NCBI GenBank assembly: GCA_945883815.1
Contig: CAMCYJ010000003.1
Span: 1-64,000, forward strand
Length of the DNA stretch: 64,000 bases
Direction: 5' to 3'
From: Akkermansia muciniphila
Lineage (GTDB): Bacteria; Verrucomicrobiota; Verrucomicrobiia; Limisphaerales; UBA9464
A program made the translations under genes and the position numbers. Below the pieces are notes generated by a model. It searched no databases. It was not told the DNA's origin and worked only from the letters and a program-made list of their open reading frames with translations. This document shows, one piece after another, positions 21,716 through 30,987 of this stretch. Positions within the stretch are counted from its first letter, which is position 1. Each line of letters begins with the position of its first letter.

Positions 21716-22522
21716 TCACACCCCCTTGAGGAGTTGCTTGATCCGCTGCCAAGCGGCTTCCCGGGCCTTTTTATTCTCAGGGCTTCCGGCCGGATCTTCA
21801 CCCGCACGCATGAAGCCATGGCCCGCGCCTTCGTAAAGGACCGGTTCGAAGACCTTGCCCGCTTTTTTCATCAACAGTTCGGACTTCGGCAAGGTGGCGT
21901 TGACCCGTGCATCGTTCCCGCCATAAAACCCGTAGACGGGGGCATGGATCTTGGCCAATTCCCGTTCGTCGTCGCTGCCCGAGCCGTAGAACACGAAGCC
22001 GGCCTTCACTCCGGTGTGCTGGCTCACGAAGCGAAAGGTCTGGGTGCCACCCCAGCAGAAGCCCCCGACTGCCACCTTGCCATTGCAGGCGGGGAGTTTC
22101 TGGACGTAGTCACAGGCCGCCTTCAAGTCGGCGGTGACCTGGTCTGGAGGTAGTGATCCGATCTTGGAACGGGCTCCATCCGGACCGCCCAGAGAGTCGG
22201 TGCCTCCGCCATTGGGGCCTGTTCCTGAAAGGAGATCCGGCGCTATGGCGATGTAACCGGCCTCAGCCAATTGGTCAGCCACACCCCGGACCCAGTCCGT
22301 TAGCCCGAAGATCTCATGGATCACCACCACTGCGGTGGCCTTTGCTTTGACTTCCGGATAAGCCACCCAGCACCGCACCTCTCGGTTCCCGTGGCGGATG
22401 GTGACCCATTCCAGATGGCGCGGAGATTTTTCAAGGCGCGGCTTGGCCCAATCCTGGCCAAGGGCGATGCCACTCAGGCAGCACAGCAGGGCCAGGGAAC
22501 GGAGAAGAAGGTTTGTCGACAT
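21716..22522 (-). CDS. Dienelactone hydrolase family protein (secreted)
   Basis: Signal peptide; 'AVVVIHEIFGLTDWVRGVADQLAEAGYIAIAPDLL', 'VAVGGFCWGGTQTF', 'EGAGHGFM'. Confidence 0.88.
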   Translation of the reverse strand: MSTNLLLRSLALLCCLSGIALGQDWAKPRLEKSPRHLEWVTIRHGNREVRCWVAYPEVKAKATAVVVIHEIFGLTDWVRGVADQLAEAGYIAIAPDLLSGTGPNGGGTDSLGGPDGARSKIGSLPPDQVTADLKAACDYVQKLPACNGKVAVGGFCWGGTQTFRFVSQHTGVKAGFVFYGSGSDDERELAKIHAPVYGFYGGNDARVNATLPKSELLMKKAGKVFEPVLYEGAGHGFMRAGEDPAGSPENKKAREAAWQRIKQLLKGV

Positions 22523-22568
22523 GAGGTGATGGGGTGCGATTGTGGGTTTTGACAGGAGTTCAGGGCGA

Positions 22569-23870
22569 TTAGCGGAGGTGCCGATCGGCGAACTTCAAAT
22601 AGAATTCCCAATCGACCTCCGTCAATGCATGAGGGCCCGAACGGACATGGTAGCCGACCGATTCGCCCACGGACAGGTTCACGGCCGGGAGGTCGGGGCC
22701 GGGAAGTCCGTCCTTGCCGAGAAGTCGATACACCTCGCTGGCATGCCATCCGCCAAGGTATTCGCCCTTGGGATCAGCCCAGCGATCCTGCTCTGCACTG
22801 GCGATGTACACGGGCCTGGGAGCGACGAGGGCCACCAATTCATGCTGGTCCACCGGCAGATCGGCGATGCGATGATTGTAGTCTTTGAAACGTCCATTGA
22901 ACCAGTGGGGGAAACTGGTGTTGATGCGCAAGGTGGTTTCTCCGAAGAAGCGTCGGGCCAGAGCCGCCCCGCCTTCGCCGGATTCGTTGGCGATCACCAG
23001 GGCGAAGCGGGGATCGCGTGCACCCGCCCACAGGGCCGTCTTGCCGAGGCGTGAGTGCCCCAGTAGTGCTACTTTCTGGGCATCGACGGCCGGATCGAGG
23101 CTCAATTGGTCCAGGGCCCGGGACAGGGCCCATGACCATGTGGCAATGGCTCCCCAGTCACCGGGTTCAAAGCGGTGCTCCGATCCTTGGGGAGCCACCG
23201 CGCCTCGGAGTCCGTGTTTCCACCCGCCGACGAAATCGGCCTCGGCGTCGCCATAATAGGCTGTGGCCAGTCCGTACCCCCGTTCGAGGATTCGAGCAAT
23301 CGGCCAAGCCGCCGCGTCGCTGCCGCGGCTCGCCTCGTTGGCCACGTTGTTGGTGACACCGCTACGCGGACGATTGGCCACCCAGCCCCGTGCCAGTGGC
23401 ACATCGATTTCAGGGGTGACCGTGTGGTTTCCATCGAAATTCAGTCCTAGAAAAACCGGCACCGGTTGGGTGGCCTGGGATGGTCGATACACCAGAAGAT
23501 CCAGGAGGATCGGGCGCGGACCTCGGGTGAGGGAGATTTGGATGCGCTGTCGGATCGCCTTTCCACCGAGGGCGTCTCGGCGCGTTTCCACCACCCAACC
23601 CGGTTGTCGCGGCAGTCCATCCGGGATTCGTCCGTACACGTGTTCTTCAAACAGGCGGACCAATTCTGCGCGTCGCCGCGGCCAGTCTTGGGGCGAGGTT
23701 ACCCGCTTGCCATTCCGGAAGGTCAGCGCTTCGGGGAGCGAGTACGGGGGAACGGCCTCTTCCACGTCGTTGATGGGTACTGTCTGAGGGATTTGGGCAG
23801 CCCAGGCTCCCAGACAGAAACAGCCCAGCCATCCGGTCCAAATACGCAGACGGGCACTCCGGGAAATCAT
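22569..23870 (-). CDS. CE15-like (glucuronoyl methylesterase) / acetylxylan-esterase-like secreted hydrolase
   Basis: 'VALLGHSRLGKTALWAGARDPRFALVIANESGEGGAAL', 'INTSFPHWFNGRFKDYN', 'DQHELVALVAPRPVYIASAEQDRWADPKGEYL'. ORF is open to 23906. Confidence 0.82.
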   Translation of the reverse strand: MISRSARLRIWTGWLGCFCLGAWAAQIPQTVPINDVEEAVPPYSLPEALTFRNGKRVTSPQDWPRRRAELVRLFEEHVYGRIPDGLPRQPGWVVETRRDALGGKAIRQRIQISLTRGPRPILLDLLVYRPSQATQPVPVFLGLNFDGNHTVTPEIDVPLARGWVANRPRSGVTNNVANEASRGSDAAAWPIARILERGYGLATAYYGDAEADFVGGWKHGLRGAVAPQGSEHRFEPGDWGAIATWSWALSRALDQLSLDPAVDAQKVALLGHSRLGKTALWAGARDPRFALVIANESGEGGAALARRFFGETTLRINTSFPHWFNGRFKDYNHRIADLPVDQHELVALVAPRPVYIASAEQDRWADPKGEYLGGWHASEVYRLLGKDGLPGPDLPAVNLSVGESVGYHVRSGPHALTEVDWEFYLKFADRHLR

Positions 23871-23917
23871 GGGCCACAGCCTCTTCAGTCGGGGCGTCCA
23901 CCGCAAGGCCAGAGGGG

Positions 23918-24043
23918 GTGGCGCTTTCGGAGAAATCGCCCTACCCCCGGAGGGGACCGGGTGAGGCTGAGTTTGTAGCGGGAATCCGGCCTGTAGCCGG
24001 AAGACCTCCGAGGTAGGGACCGATCTCCGAGCGGTCCGTCGGG
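23918..24043. repeat. Copy 1 of a ~125-bp intergenic direct repeat
   Basis: gtggcgctttcggagaaatcgccctaccc...gatctccgagcggtccgtcggg; ~6 substitutions plus 1 indel versus copy 2. Confidence 0.95.
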
Positions 24044-24087
24044 AGTGCTGGTGACTTGGAATGCTGCAACACGGGCAGGTGCACGGA

Positions 24088-24212
24088 GTGGCGTTTTCGG
24101 AGAAATCGCCCTACCCCAGAGGGGACCGGGTGAAGCTGAGTTTTTAGCGGGAATCCGGCCTGTAGCTCGAAGACCTCCGAGGTAGGGACCGATCTCCGAG
24201 CGGTCCGTCGGG
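24088..24212. repeat. Copy 2 of the ~125-bp intergenic direct repeat
   Basis: Aligned by eye to 23918-24043; same orientation, 170-bp period. Confidence 0.95.
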
Positions 24213-24284
24213 CGGTCCGGCACCGCAGAGGAACACGAGGGGCCGGATATCATTGGCTGACCCAACCTCGGCAGGGCCGCCCCT

Positions 24285-26603
24285 TCAGGCCCCGCCCACG
24301 ATGGAGATATCGATCGTGGAGTCCCGGTTGGGCAGGTCGATCACCAAGAGTTCAGTCTCCGGAGAACCCGTGGACTTGCGCTGGGCACCGTCGATTCGGA
24401 TCCGGGCTTTCGGAGACGTGTCCCACAGGACGATTTTCCAATTTCGGATGCGGCTCGAAAACTTTCCCTCCGCTGCTCCGAAGTGCAAATGCGTGGTGCG
24501 ACCGTGCCGGCGCAGGGTGATGAGCCGTTGGTGGAAGACTCCCGATTCGTGTTCTCGGGAGATTCCGTCGTCTTCGTACCAATGAAGACACCCTTCCGGG
24601 CCCGGCCATACATGCAGCGAGAGGGTTTCACCTGGAGGCTCCTGTGTGGAATTGCGGACTGGGGCCAGGGGCAGAATGCCGCCGGCGCGGACATAGACCG
24701 GAATCCGATCCAGCGGCGTTTCAGCGAGCACGGATTTTCCTCCCACTTGGCGTTCGCCCGTCCAGAAATCGTACCAGACATCGTTGGGCAGATACACGCT
24801 GCGGTCTGGGCAGCCGGGTTCTAGCACCGGTGCGATCAGGAGATCTCTTCCGAGCAGGAACTGGGAGTTGCAGGCCACGGCAACCGGATCGTTGGTGTAC
24901 TGGTAGAGCAGGGGGCGAATCAAAGGCTCACCCTCCGAGGTCGCTCGCTGACTCAGACAGTAAAGGAGCGGAAGGAATTGATAGCGCAGGCGAAGCGTCT
25001 CCCGGGCGATGGCTTCCACCTCCGGACCGAAGGCCCAGGGTTCTTGATCCCGGGTACCCAGATTGCTGTGGTTGCGGAAGAAGGGGGTGAAGGCTGCGAA
25101 CTGAAGCCAACGGACGAAGAGTTCTGGCGTTGCGTTGCCCAGGAATCCCCCGACATCGCCGCCGCAGAACGGGACTCCGCTCAGCGAGAGATTCAGCAGC
25201 ATGGGCACCGCGTCTCGAAGGTGCTCCCAGTGGGAGGAGGTGTCTCCGGTCCAGACGATGGCATGCCGCTGGATGCCCGCATAGCCCGCCCGGGTGACCA
25301 CGAAGGGGCGCTCATCGGGGCGATGCCGCAGGAGGCCTTCCCGGGAAGCCTGAGCCATGGCCTGCCCGTAGAGGTTGTGAACGGCGGCATGGGGTTGGGG
25401 CCCGGTGTCGGTCCGGTGCAGCGCATCCGGCGGTAGAGTCTTGTCGGGCCGGGCGAAGTTGGCCGGCTCGTTCATGTCGTTCCAGATGCCCGCGACACCC
25501 TGTTCGAGCAGCGTGCGTTGCTCATCTCCCCACCACGTCCGGACTTCCGATTTTAGAAAGTCGGGAAACCGCGCGATGCCCGGCCAGACTTCGCCCCGAT
25601 AGTCCGTTTTTCCGTCGGCTTCCCTCACAAAGGCCTCGTGTTGGATTCCGCGTTGGAGCACTGGAAAGCCGGGGTCGTCCTTCACCGCAGGATCCACGAT
25701 GGCCACGGTGCGGATGCCCTGACGGCGGAGCTTGCGGGTCATCGAAGGCAACCGGGAGAACCCCGGCCCCGTGGTGAACACGCGGTAGGCGTCCATGTGG
25801 TGGATGTCCAGGTAGAGGGCATCACAGGGCAGGTCCCGCTGTCGGAACTCCCGGGCCACGGCCTCGACCCGTGCCTGGGTCTCGTAACTGTAGCGGGACT
25901 GGTGATAGCCTAGGGCCCACTCTGGGGGCATGGGCATGGTGCCCGTCCGTTGCGCATAGCGGCGGAGTACCGACTCCACGGTGGGCCCCAGGAAAAGATG
26001 GAGATCGATGTCTCCGGAATCGGCCCGCAGACGCCATCGATCTGGATGCGATGACCCTAGATCCCAATGCTGACGGCTGGGATTGTCCCAGAATAGACCG
26101 GCCACCCGCCCGTGCCGCAGTGACAGGGCGAAGGGTACGGACACATACAACGAAGGCAGGGCCGGGTGGATCGCAGGAGCATGCCCCAAAACGTCGATGT
26201 TCCAGAACTCGCGCACGGACCCGCGGCGATCGAGGGTGCCCGTGACTTCTCCGAGACCGTAGAGCGACTCGTGCTCAATGAGGTCCAGTGTCAGTTCAGG
26301 GGCTCCGTCGGCGGAGAATCCGGTTGAACTGGGCCCGGCTGAGAAAACTTCAAACCCCTGTGCATCGCTCAATTGCCAAGCGCCCCGGCGATCCCAAGAA
26401 AAAACGCCGCACTCCGTCGCCAGACAGGATCGGTTGCCGATGCGCTGGGCGGCCGTTTCCGGGATTTCCCAGTTGGGATCGATGAGGGCTGCTGAGGCCG
26501 GGACAGGAGGGGCATCAACCCTTTCCAGACGCAGGCGGAAGACGTCCGGAGCCGGCGCCTCGATGCGGGCGTGGATGCCTGCGGGGGTGGGCAGGATCAT
26601 CAT
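24285..26603 (-). CDS. GH31 alpha-glucosidase family protein
   Basis: 'MPMPPEWALGYHQSRYSYETQARVEAVAREFRQRDLPCDALYLDIHHMD', catalytic 'GIWNDMNEPANF', 'RPFVVTRAGYAGIQRHAIVWTGDTSSHWEHLRDAVPMLLNLSLSGVPFCGGDVGGF'. Confidence 0.93.
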   Translation of the reverse strand: MMILPTPAGIHARIEAPAPDVFRLRLERVDAPPVPASAALIDPNWEIPETAAQRIGNRSCLATECGVFSWDRRGAWQLSDAQGFEVFSAGPSSTGFSADGAPELTLDLIEHESLYGLGEVTGTLDRRGSVREFWNIDVLGHAPAIHPALPSLYVSVPFALSLRHGRVAGLFWDNPSRQHWDLGSSHPDRWRLRADSGDIDLHLFLGPTVESVLRRYAQRTGTMPMPPEWALGYHQSRYSYETQARVEAVAREFRQRDLPCDALYLDIHHMDAYRVFTTGPGFSRLPSMTRKLRRQGIRTVAIVDPAVKDDPGFPVLQRGIQHEAFVREADGKTDYRGEVWPGIARFPDFLKSEVRTWWGDEQRTLLEQGVAGIWNDMNEPANFARPDKTLPPDALHRTDTGPQPHAAVHNLYGQAMAQASREGLLRHRPDERPFVVTRAGYAGIQRHAIVWTGDTSSHWEHLRDAVPMLLNLSLSGVPFCGGDVGGFLGNATPELFVRWLQFAAFTPFFRNHSNLGTRDQEPWAFGPEVEAIARETLRLRYQFLPLLYCLSQRATSEGEPLIRPLLYQYTNDPVAVACNSQFLLGRDLLIAPVLEPGCPDRSVYLPNDVWYDFWTGERQVGGKSVLAETPLDRIPVYVRAGGILPLAPVRNSTQEPPGETLSLHVWPGPEGCLHWYEDDGISREHESGVFHQRLITLRRHGRTTHLHFGAAEGKFSSRIRNWKIVLWDTSPKARIRIDGAQRKSTGSPETELLVIDLPNRDSTIDISIVGGA

Positions 26604-26605
26604 GC

Positions 26606-28195
26606 TCAGGCCTTGTCGCCAGAGCCGCTGGAGGTCTTGACCTCGATCACGTCATGCGGTGAGGCCTCTTTCTGGCCGGCGGGGCTGACCCGAATGTACC
26701 GGGCTCGTTGCCTCAGGTTCGCCAGATGGCTGGCTCCCAGATACCCCATGCCGGACTGGATGCCTCCGATGAGTTGGCCGACCACAGAATCCAGCGAGGC
26801 GGCGACTTCCTTCAGCGCTTCGATGCCTTCGGCGGCGGCCTTGCGGGTGTTGTCGGTCGTGTGGCCGTAGCGCGCGGCCGACCCGGCTTTCATGGCGGCA
26901 TGGCTGCCCATGCCACGGTACTGCTTGTAGAGCTTTCCGTTGATTTCGACGATTTGACCGGGTGCCTCCGGGCAGCCGGCAAACATGCCTCCGCAGATGA
27001 CCCCGTGGGCGAGGGTGAGTGCCTTGACGACATCGCCGGATTTGGTGATTCCACCATCGGCCAACAAGGTCACACCGCAGGTCGCAGCAGCACGGGAGGT
27101 GACGTAGAGAGCCGTAAGTTGAGGGATTCCGACCCCTGCCACGACCCGTGTGGTGCAAATGGAACCGGGCCCCTGACCCACCTTGATGACATTGGCTCCG
27201 TTGGAGGCCAGGAATTCGACGCCCGCAGCGCTGGTGACGTTGCCCGCGATGATGGGCAGGTGCGCGAAGGCGTCTCGCACCATCTTCACCACCTCGCCGA
27301 CTCCCCGACTGTGGCCGTGAGCCGTGGAGACGGCTACGCAGTCCACACCGCGATCAATCAGCCCTCCGACATGCCCGATGACCCGGTCGCGGTCGATGCT
27401 ACCATCCTTGTGGCGGACCGTGGAGATGGCAGCACCGCAGAGCAGTCGGAATTTCGAGTCGCGGGCCGGCTTGAGTGCCGCACCGGTTTCCTGAGTGATT
27501 CGCTCGATATCACTGAGTGTGAACAACCCTTGGAGTCGATCCTGATTGTCCACGACCAGCAGCTTGTGAATTCCCAGATTTTCGGTGAAGAAGCGATCGG
27601 CGCGTGCAATCGGATCCGATCCGAGTTCGCCCTCGGAAATGGTGCGCACCTGGGCCCGTGGCGTGAGCGCCTCGGAGACCTTGCGTTGGGCGTAGCGTGG
27701 CTTGACCACATGCCCCGGGAGGAGTCCCAGTAGGGTTCCGGCGGCGTCGACGACCGGGAACGTGCTGAAGCTGAAGCGCTTCTTGTCGATGAGCTCCAGA
27801 ACATCGCCGATGTACTGTTCGGGGTGGACGCGGATGGGGTCCTGGATGAGTCCATGGACGTGGTTCTTTACCCGCGACACTTCTGAGAGCTGTTCCTTCT
27901 CAGCCATGTTGTAGTGGATGAGCCCGAGTCCGCCGTTCAACGCCATGGCGATGGCCATGCGCGCCTCGGTGACGGTGTCCATGTCGGCAGACACCAGAGG
28001 GATGTTCAGGTGAAGTCCCTCGGCCAGTCGGGTGTCGATCTGGCTCTCCTTGGGGAGGATTTCCGTGTAGAGGGTGGCTAGCGTGACGTCGTCGTAAGTG
28101 AGGGCCGTCTTGCCGTGGGACGGGAAGAACCGGGAAGCCGGTTGGTAGAACTCGGAATCAACCTCGTGGTCTGGGGTCGCATCTGCCATGAGCAA
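26606..28195 (-). CDS. guaB: Inosine-5'-monophosphate dehydrogenase
   Basis: '[25 protein letters not shown]', CBS domains, '[27 protein letters not shown]', '[10 protein letters not shown]'. Confidence 0.94.
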   Translation of the reverse strand: MLMADATPDHEVDSEFYQPASRFFPSHGKTALTYDDVTLATLYTEILPKESQIDTRLAEGLHLNIPLVSADMDTVTEARMAIAMALNGGLGLIHYNMAEKEQLSEVSRVKNHVHGLIQDPIRVHPEQYIGDVLELIDKKRFSFSTFPVVDAAGTLLGLLPGHVVKPRYAQRKVSEALTPRAQVRTISEGELGSDPIARADRFFTENLGIHKLLVVDNQDRLQGLFTLSDIERITQETGAALKPARDSKFRLLCGAAISTVRHKDGSIDRDRVIGHVGGLIDRGVDCVAVSTAHGHSRGVGEVVKMVRDAFAHLPIIAGNVTSAAGVEFLASNGANVIKVGQGPGSICTTRVVAGVGIPQLTALYVTSRAAATCGVTLLADGGITKSGDVVKALTLAHGVICGGMFAGCPEAPGQIVEINGKLYKQYRGMGSHAAMKAGSAARYGHTTDNTRKAAAEGIEALKEVAASLDSVVGQLIGGIQSGMGYLGASHLANLRQRARYIRVSPAGQKEASPHDVIEVKTSSGSGDKA

Positions 28196-28290
28196 CGATG
28201 GAAGGCCCCGGGCTGAGAGGCAAGGAAACTGAAGTTGCCGGCGCCGATTGGCATCGGTTCGGACTCTCTGGCCGCCAGGGGCGAAACGAA

Positions 28291-28572
28291 CTATTCGACC
28301 ACCTTGGGGACGACAAACAAACCACCCGCCTGAGCGGGGGCATTGCGGAGGGCTTCGTCATGCGGCAGCGAGCCGGTCACGACATCCGCCCGCATCACGT
28401 TGACCAACGGGAAGGCATGGGCCGTCGGTTCCACCTGCGACACATCCACTTCCTTGAGCTTTTCGATGTATCCCAGGATGTTGTTCAACTGGCCGCTCAG
28501 GCGTTGCTCCTCATCGGGAGTCAGGGCCACCCGGGCCAGATTTGCGACGTATTGGATGTTGAAGTCGGACAT
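28291..28572 (-). CDS. gatC: Asp-tRNA(Asn)/Glu-tRNA(Gln) amidotransferase subunit C
   Basis: '[54 protein letters not shown]...ADVV'. Confidence 0.9.
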   Translation of the reverse strand: MSDFNIQYVANLARVALTPDEEQRLSGQLNNILGYIEKLKEVDVSQVEPTAHAFPLVNVMRADVVTGSLPHDEALRNAPAQAGGLFVVPKVVE

Positions 28573-28609
28573 GGGTGAAGAGTACGGGTCGGGTCTCTTG
28601 GGAAAGGGA

Positions 28610-28909
28610 TCAGTCTTCTCCGAACTTGGCATCCACTAGTGCGCACAGCTCGGTCAGTGCGGTATGGCAATCGGTTCCGGTGCAGACGATCCGCAGCTTG
28701 CTTCCGGGTCCGGCGGCCAGCATGAGCAGGCCCATGATGCTCTTTCCGTTGATGGTCTCTCCATCCTTCTCGATGAACACATCGCAGGTGAATTGGCTCG
28801 CCAGCTTCACGAATGAAGCCGATGGACGGGCATGGATTCCCTGCCGGTTCTGGACCGTGACATCGCGGTGGAGGGTGTTTTTTTCGCCAGTCTTGGCGGC
28901 CGAACTCAT
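28610..28909 (-). CDS. HPr family phosphocarrier protein
   Basis: 'VQNRQGIHARPSASFVKLASQF' (His site) and 'INGKSIMGLLMLAAGPGSKLRI' (Ser site). Confidence 0.92.
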   Translation of the reverse strand: MSSAAKTGEKNTLHRDVTVQNRQGIHARPSASFVKLASQFTCDVFIEKDGETINGKSIMGLLMLAAGPGSKLRIVCTGTDCHTALTELCALVDAKFGED

Positions 28910-28983
28910 TGCCCAAGCGTGTTTCGTCGATGCACCGATGCCAATCCGGAAATCAGGAATGCTCGGGTATCGTTGGTGATGAT

Positions 28984-30858
28984 TCAGGGGGTCGCTGATT
29001 TGAGGCGCTGGGCATAGGACCGCGCTTCCCAATTGTCCCAGGGATTCAGCGCCAACGACTGTTCGACCAGGAGGCGGGCCCGGTTCAAATCGCCGCGGAC
29101 GATGAGGTTCCAGCTCAGGGCATTGAGTACCTGAACATCATTGGGGCCCAGTCGGAGTGCTGCTTCGAAGGATTCCGAGGCCGACTTGAGATCGCCCAGC
29201 CATTGGTGACACAGCCCGATGGCGACATGGGTTCGAGCGTTATAGGGGTCCAAACGGGCCGAGGCCTCCAACCAGCGGAGTGCCTCTTGGGCCTGTTTTT
29301 CCCAACCGGGCAAGCCTTGCCAACTCAGGCGACGTTTTTCCTCACCATACCAGTAGGGCGTCATGGGGTTCCCCGGAGCAAGGGCTGCCGCCTTGGCCAG
29401 TTCTTGGAAGAACATCTCATCGACACTGGGGCGTCGCTCGGCGCGCTTGAGGTGCGCGTCTTCTCCGGCCGCCGTGACTCCGAGCGGGATCATCCAGTAC
29501 AGGAGGCCGGCCATGACAGCGGTGGCAACCAACCGGAGGGGTAGGTAGGACTTGATCCAGAAGCGTTCCGTGGCGAACCGGGTGTTGGAGATCAAGATGC
29601 CCGCCAGGATCGAAGCTGTCACCGCGATGGCAGGGATGTGCAGGTTGAAGTCAAAGAGGCAATGGACTCCCAGTCCGCTCAGCCCTGCCACGCTCCCGGC
29701 GAAGAACGCCGTGCGGTTGCTTTGCTTGACTCCCAAGTCCGACGAGCCCCGTTCGACATGTCGGGACGTGCGGTAAAGGCCGTATCCGAAGGCGGCGAGC
29801 CCCAAACCAACGATGCCGGCACCCGCGACACCGTACTCCACCAGAAGCTCGAGGTATTCATTGTGGACATGCTGGGGGCTGAGCGGTGTCGTCGGTGTTC
29901 GGTAGGCTGGGAAGCGAGTATCGAATTGCCCTGGGCCGACTCCTTGCCAGCGATGGTCGGACCACATCTGCACGGCAGGTTTCCAAATCCAGGCACGGAA
30001 GAGTCCGCTGTCTTTCTTGCCGGAGGCGGTCAGCGCATCGATTCGGGCGCGGGCTTTTTCGGACTTCAGGAGAAAGGTGATCGAACCGACGCAGAGCACC
30101 GCCATGAGTGCCGCCGTTGGGATCCGATACTGGGGACGGCGGAGCAGCCAGAGCGAGAAAGTGGCGATGGCGGCTGCCGCTCCGAGCCAGCCACCCCGAG
30201 ACATGGTGACCGCGATGCCTCCGAGCATCATCAAGGCCGCATATCCGGCGATGATCCGTTGCACGACACCTCCCCGGCCCAAGAAGGCGTGGGACAATGC
30301 CAGCGGCATGAGCATCAGCAGGAAGGCTGCGAGATGGTTCGGGTTCACGAACGTGCCACCGAATCGCTTGTAGTAGACTAGGGGTTGAGTCTCCCAAAGG
30401 ACCTTCTGCGAATTCTGGGTGAATTGGACGATGGCGTAGGCCGAGGAAAGGAGTCCGATGAGCAACAGGCCGTTCACCACCCACCCTGAAGTCTCCTGGC
30501 GATGGAGATTGTGCAGGCTGGTGAAGAATGCCACGGCGCAGACTGCGATCAGAAACACCTCTTGAAGTGCCCAATACGGCACGCTCGCGGAGTGGCAACT
30601 CCAGGCGGCATAGCCGAAGAAGATCGCCACCGCCCAGGTGACCGGCGGCAGCAGGAAGCGATGGGTCGGTTCGACCCACATCCGAAGAGTCCAGACGATC
30701 CAGGCCATGCCGATGGCCGCGAAGCCGACACCCGACTCCCGGGGATTCACCCCGGCGAACCAGAAGGTGAGCCACGCCACCGAGAAAAGCAGCAGGCCCC
30801 CCACTAACCGCTCCAAAAGTTTGTCGAATGCCGAGCTCGATCGCATGTGCTGGGTCAA
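28984..30858 (-). CDS. O-antigen ligase/polymerase-like multi-TM protein with C-terminal TPR
   Basis: Many TM segments, 'RFGGTFVNPNHLAAFLLMLMPLALS', 'GVGPGQFDTRFPAYRTPTTPLSPQHVHNEYLELLVEYGVAG'; TPR-like tail. Confidence 0.82.
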   Translation of the reverse strand: MTQHMRSSSAFDKLLERLVGGLLLFSVAWLTFWFAGVNPRESGVGFAAIGMAWIVWTLRMWVEPTHRFLLPPVTWAVAIFFGYAAWSCHSASVPYWALQEVFLIAVCAVAFFTSLHNLHRQETSGWVVNGLLLIGLLSSAYAIVQFTQNSQKVLWETQPLVYYKRFGGTFVNPNHLAAFLLMLMPLALSHAFLGRGGVVQRIIAGYAALMMLGGIAVTMSRGGWLGAAAAIATFSLWLLRRPQYRIPTAALMAVLCVGSITFLLKSEKARARIDALTASGKKDSGLFRAWIWKPAVQMWSDHRWQGVGPGQFDTRFPAYRTPTTPLSPQHVHNEYLELLVEYGVAGAGIVGLGLAAFGYGLYRTSRHVERGSSDLGVKQSNRTAFFAGSVAGLSGLGVHCLFDFNLHIPAIAVTASILAGILISNTRFATERFWIKSYLPLRLVATAVMAGLLYWMIPLGVTAAGEDAHLKRAERRPSVDEMFFQELAKAAALAPGNPMTPYWYGEEKRRLSWQGLPGWEKQAQEALRWLEASARLDPYNARTHVAIGLCHQWLGDLKSASESFEAALRLGPNDVQVLNALSWNLIVRGDLNRARLLVEQSLALNPWDNWEARSYAQRLKSATP

Positions 30859-30987
30859 GCCTAGGAGACCGTCAAGGGCCTCGGGAAGGATTTAGCCCGG
30901 ATATTTCGCACTTCAGCTCGCCTGGGATGTCGAAGATCCCGGCGCGCTTTCGTTCCGTACCCGAGCGCGGATCGCCGGGTTTCCATG

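Noticed and set aside
23885-24265. 126-aa minus-strand ORF across the 125-bp direct repeats
   Set aside because: Repeat period of 170 bp is not a multiple of three, so the two copies are read in different frames; no conserved peptide.
28196-28290. Possible TPP-like 'GGGCTGAGA' motif between guaB and gatC
   Set aside because: Lacks the paired 3' consensus of a THI element and lies mostly between two unrelated genes; coincidental.
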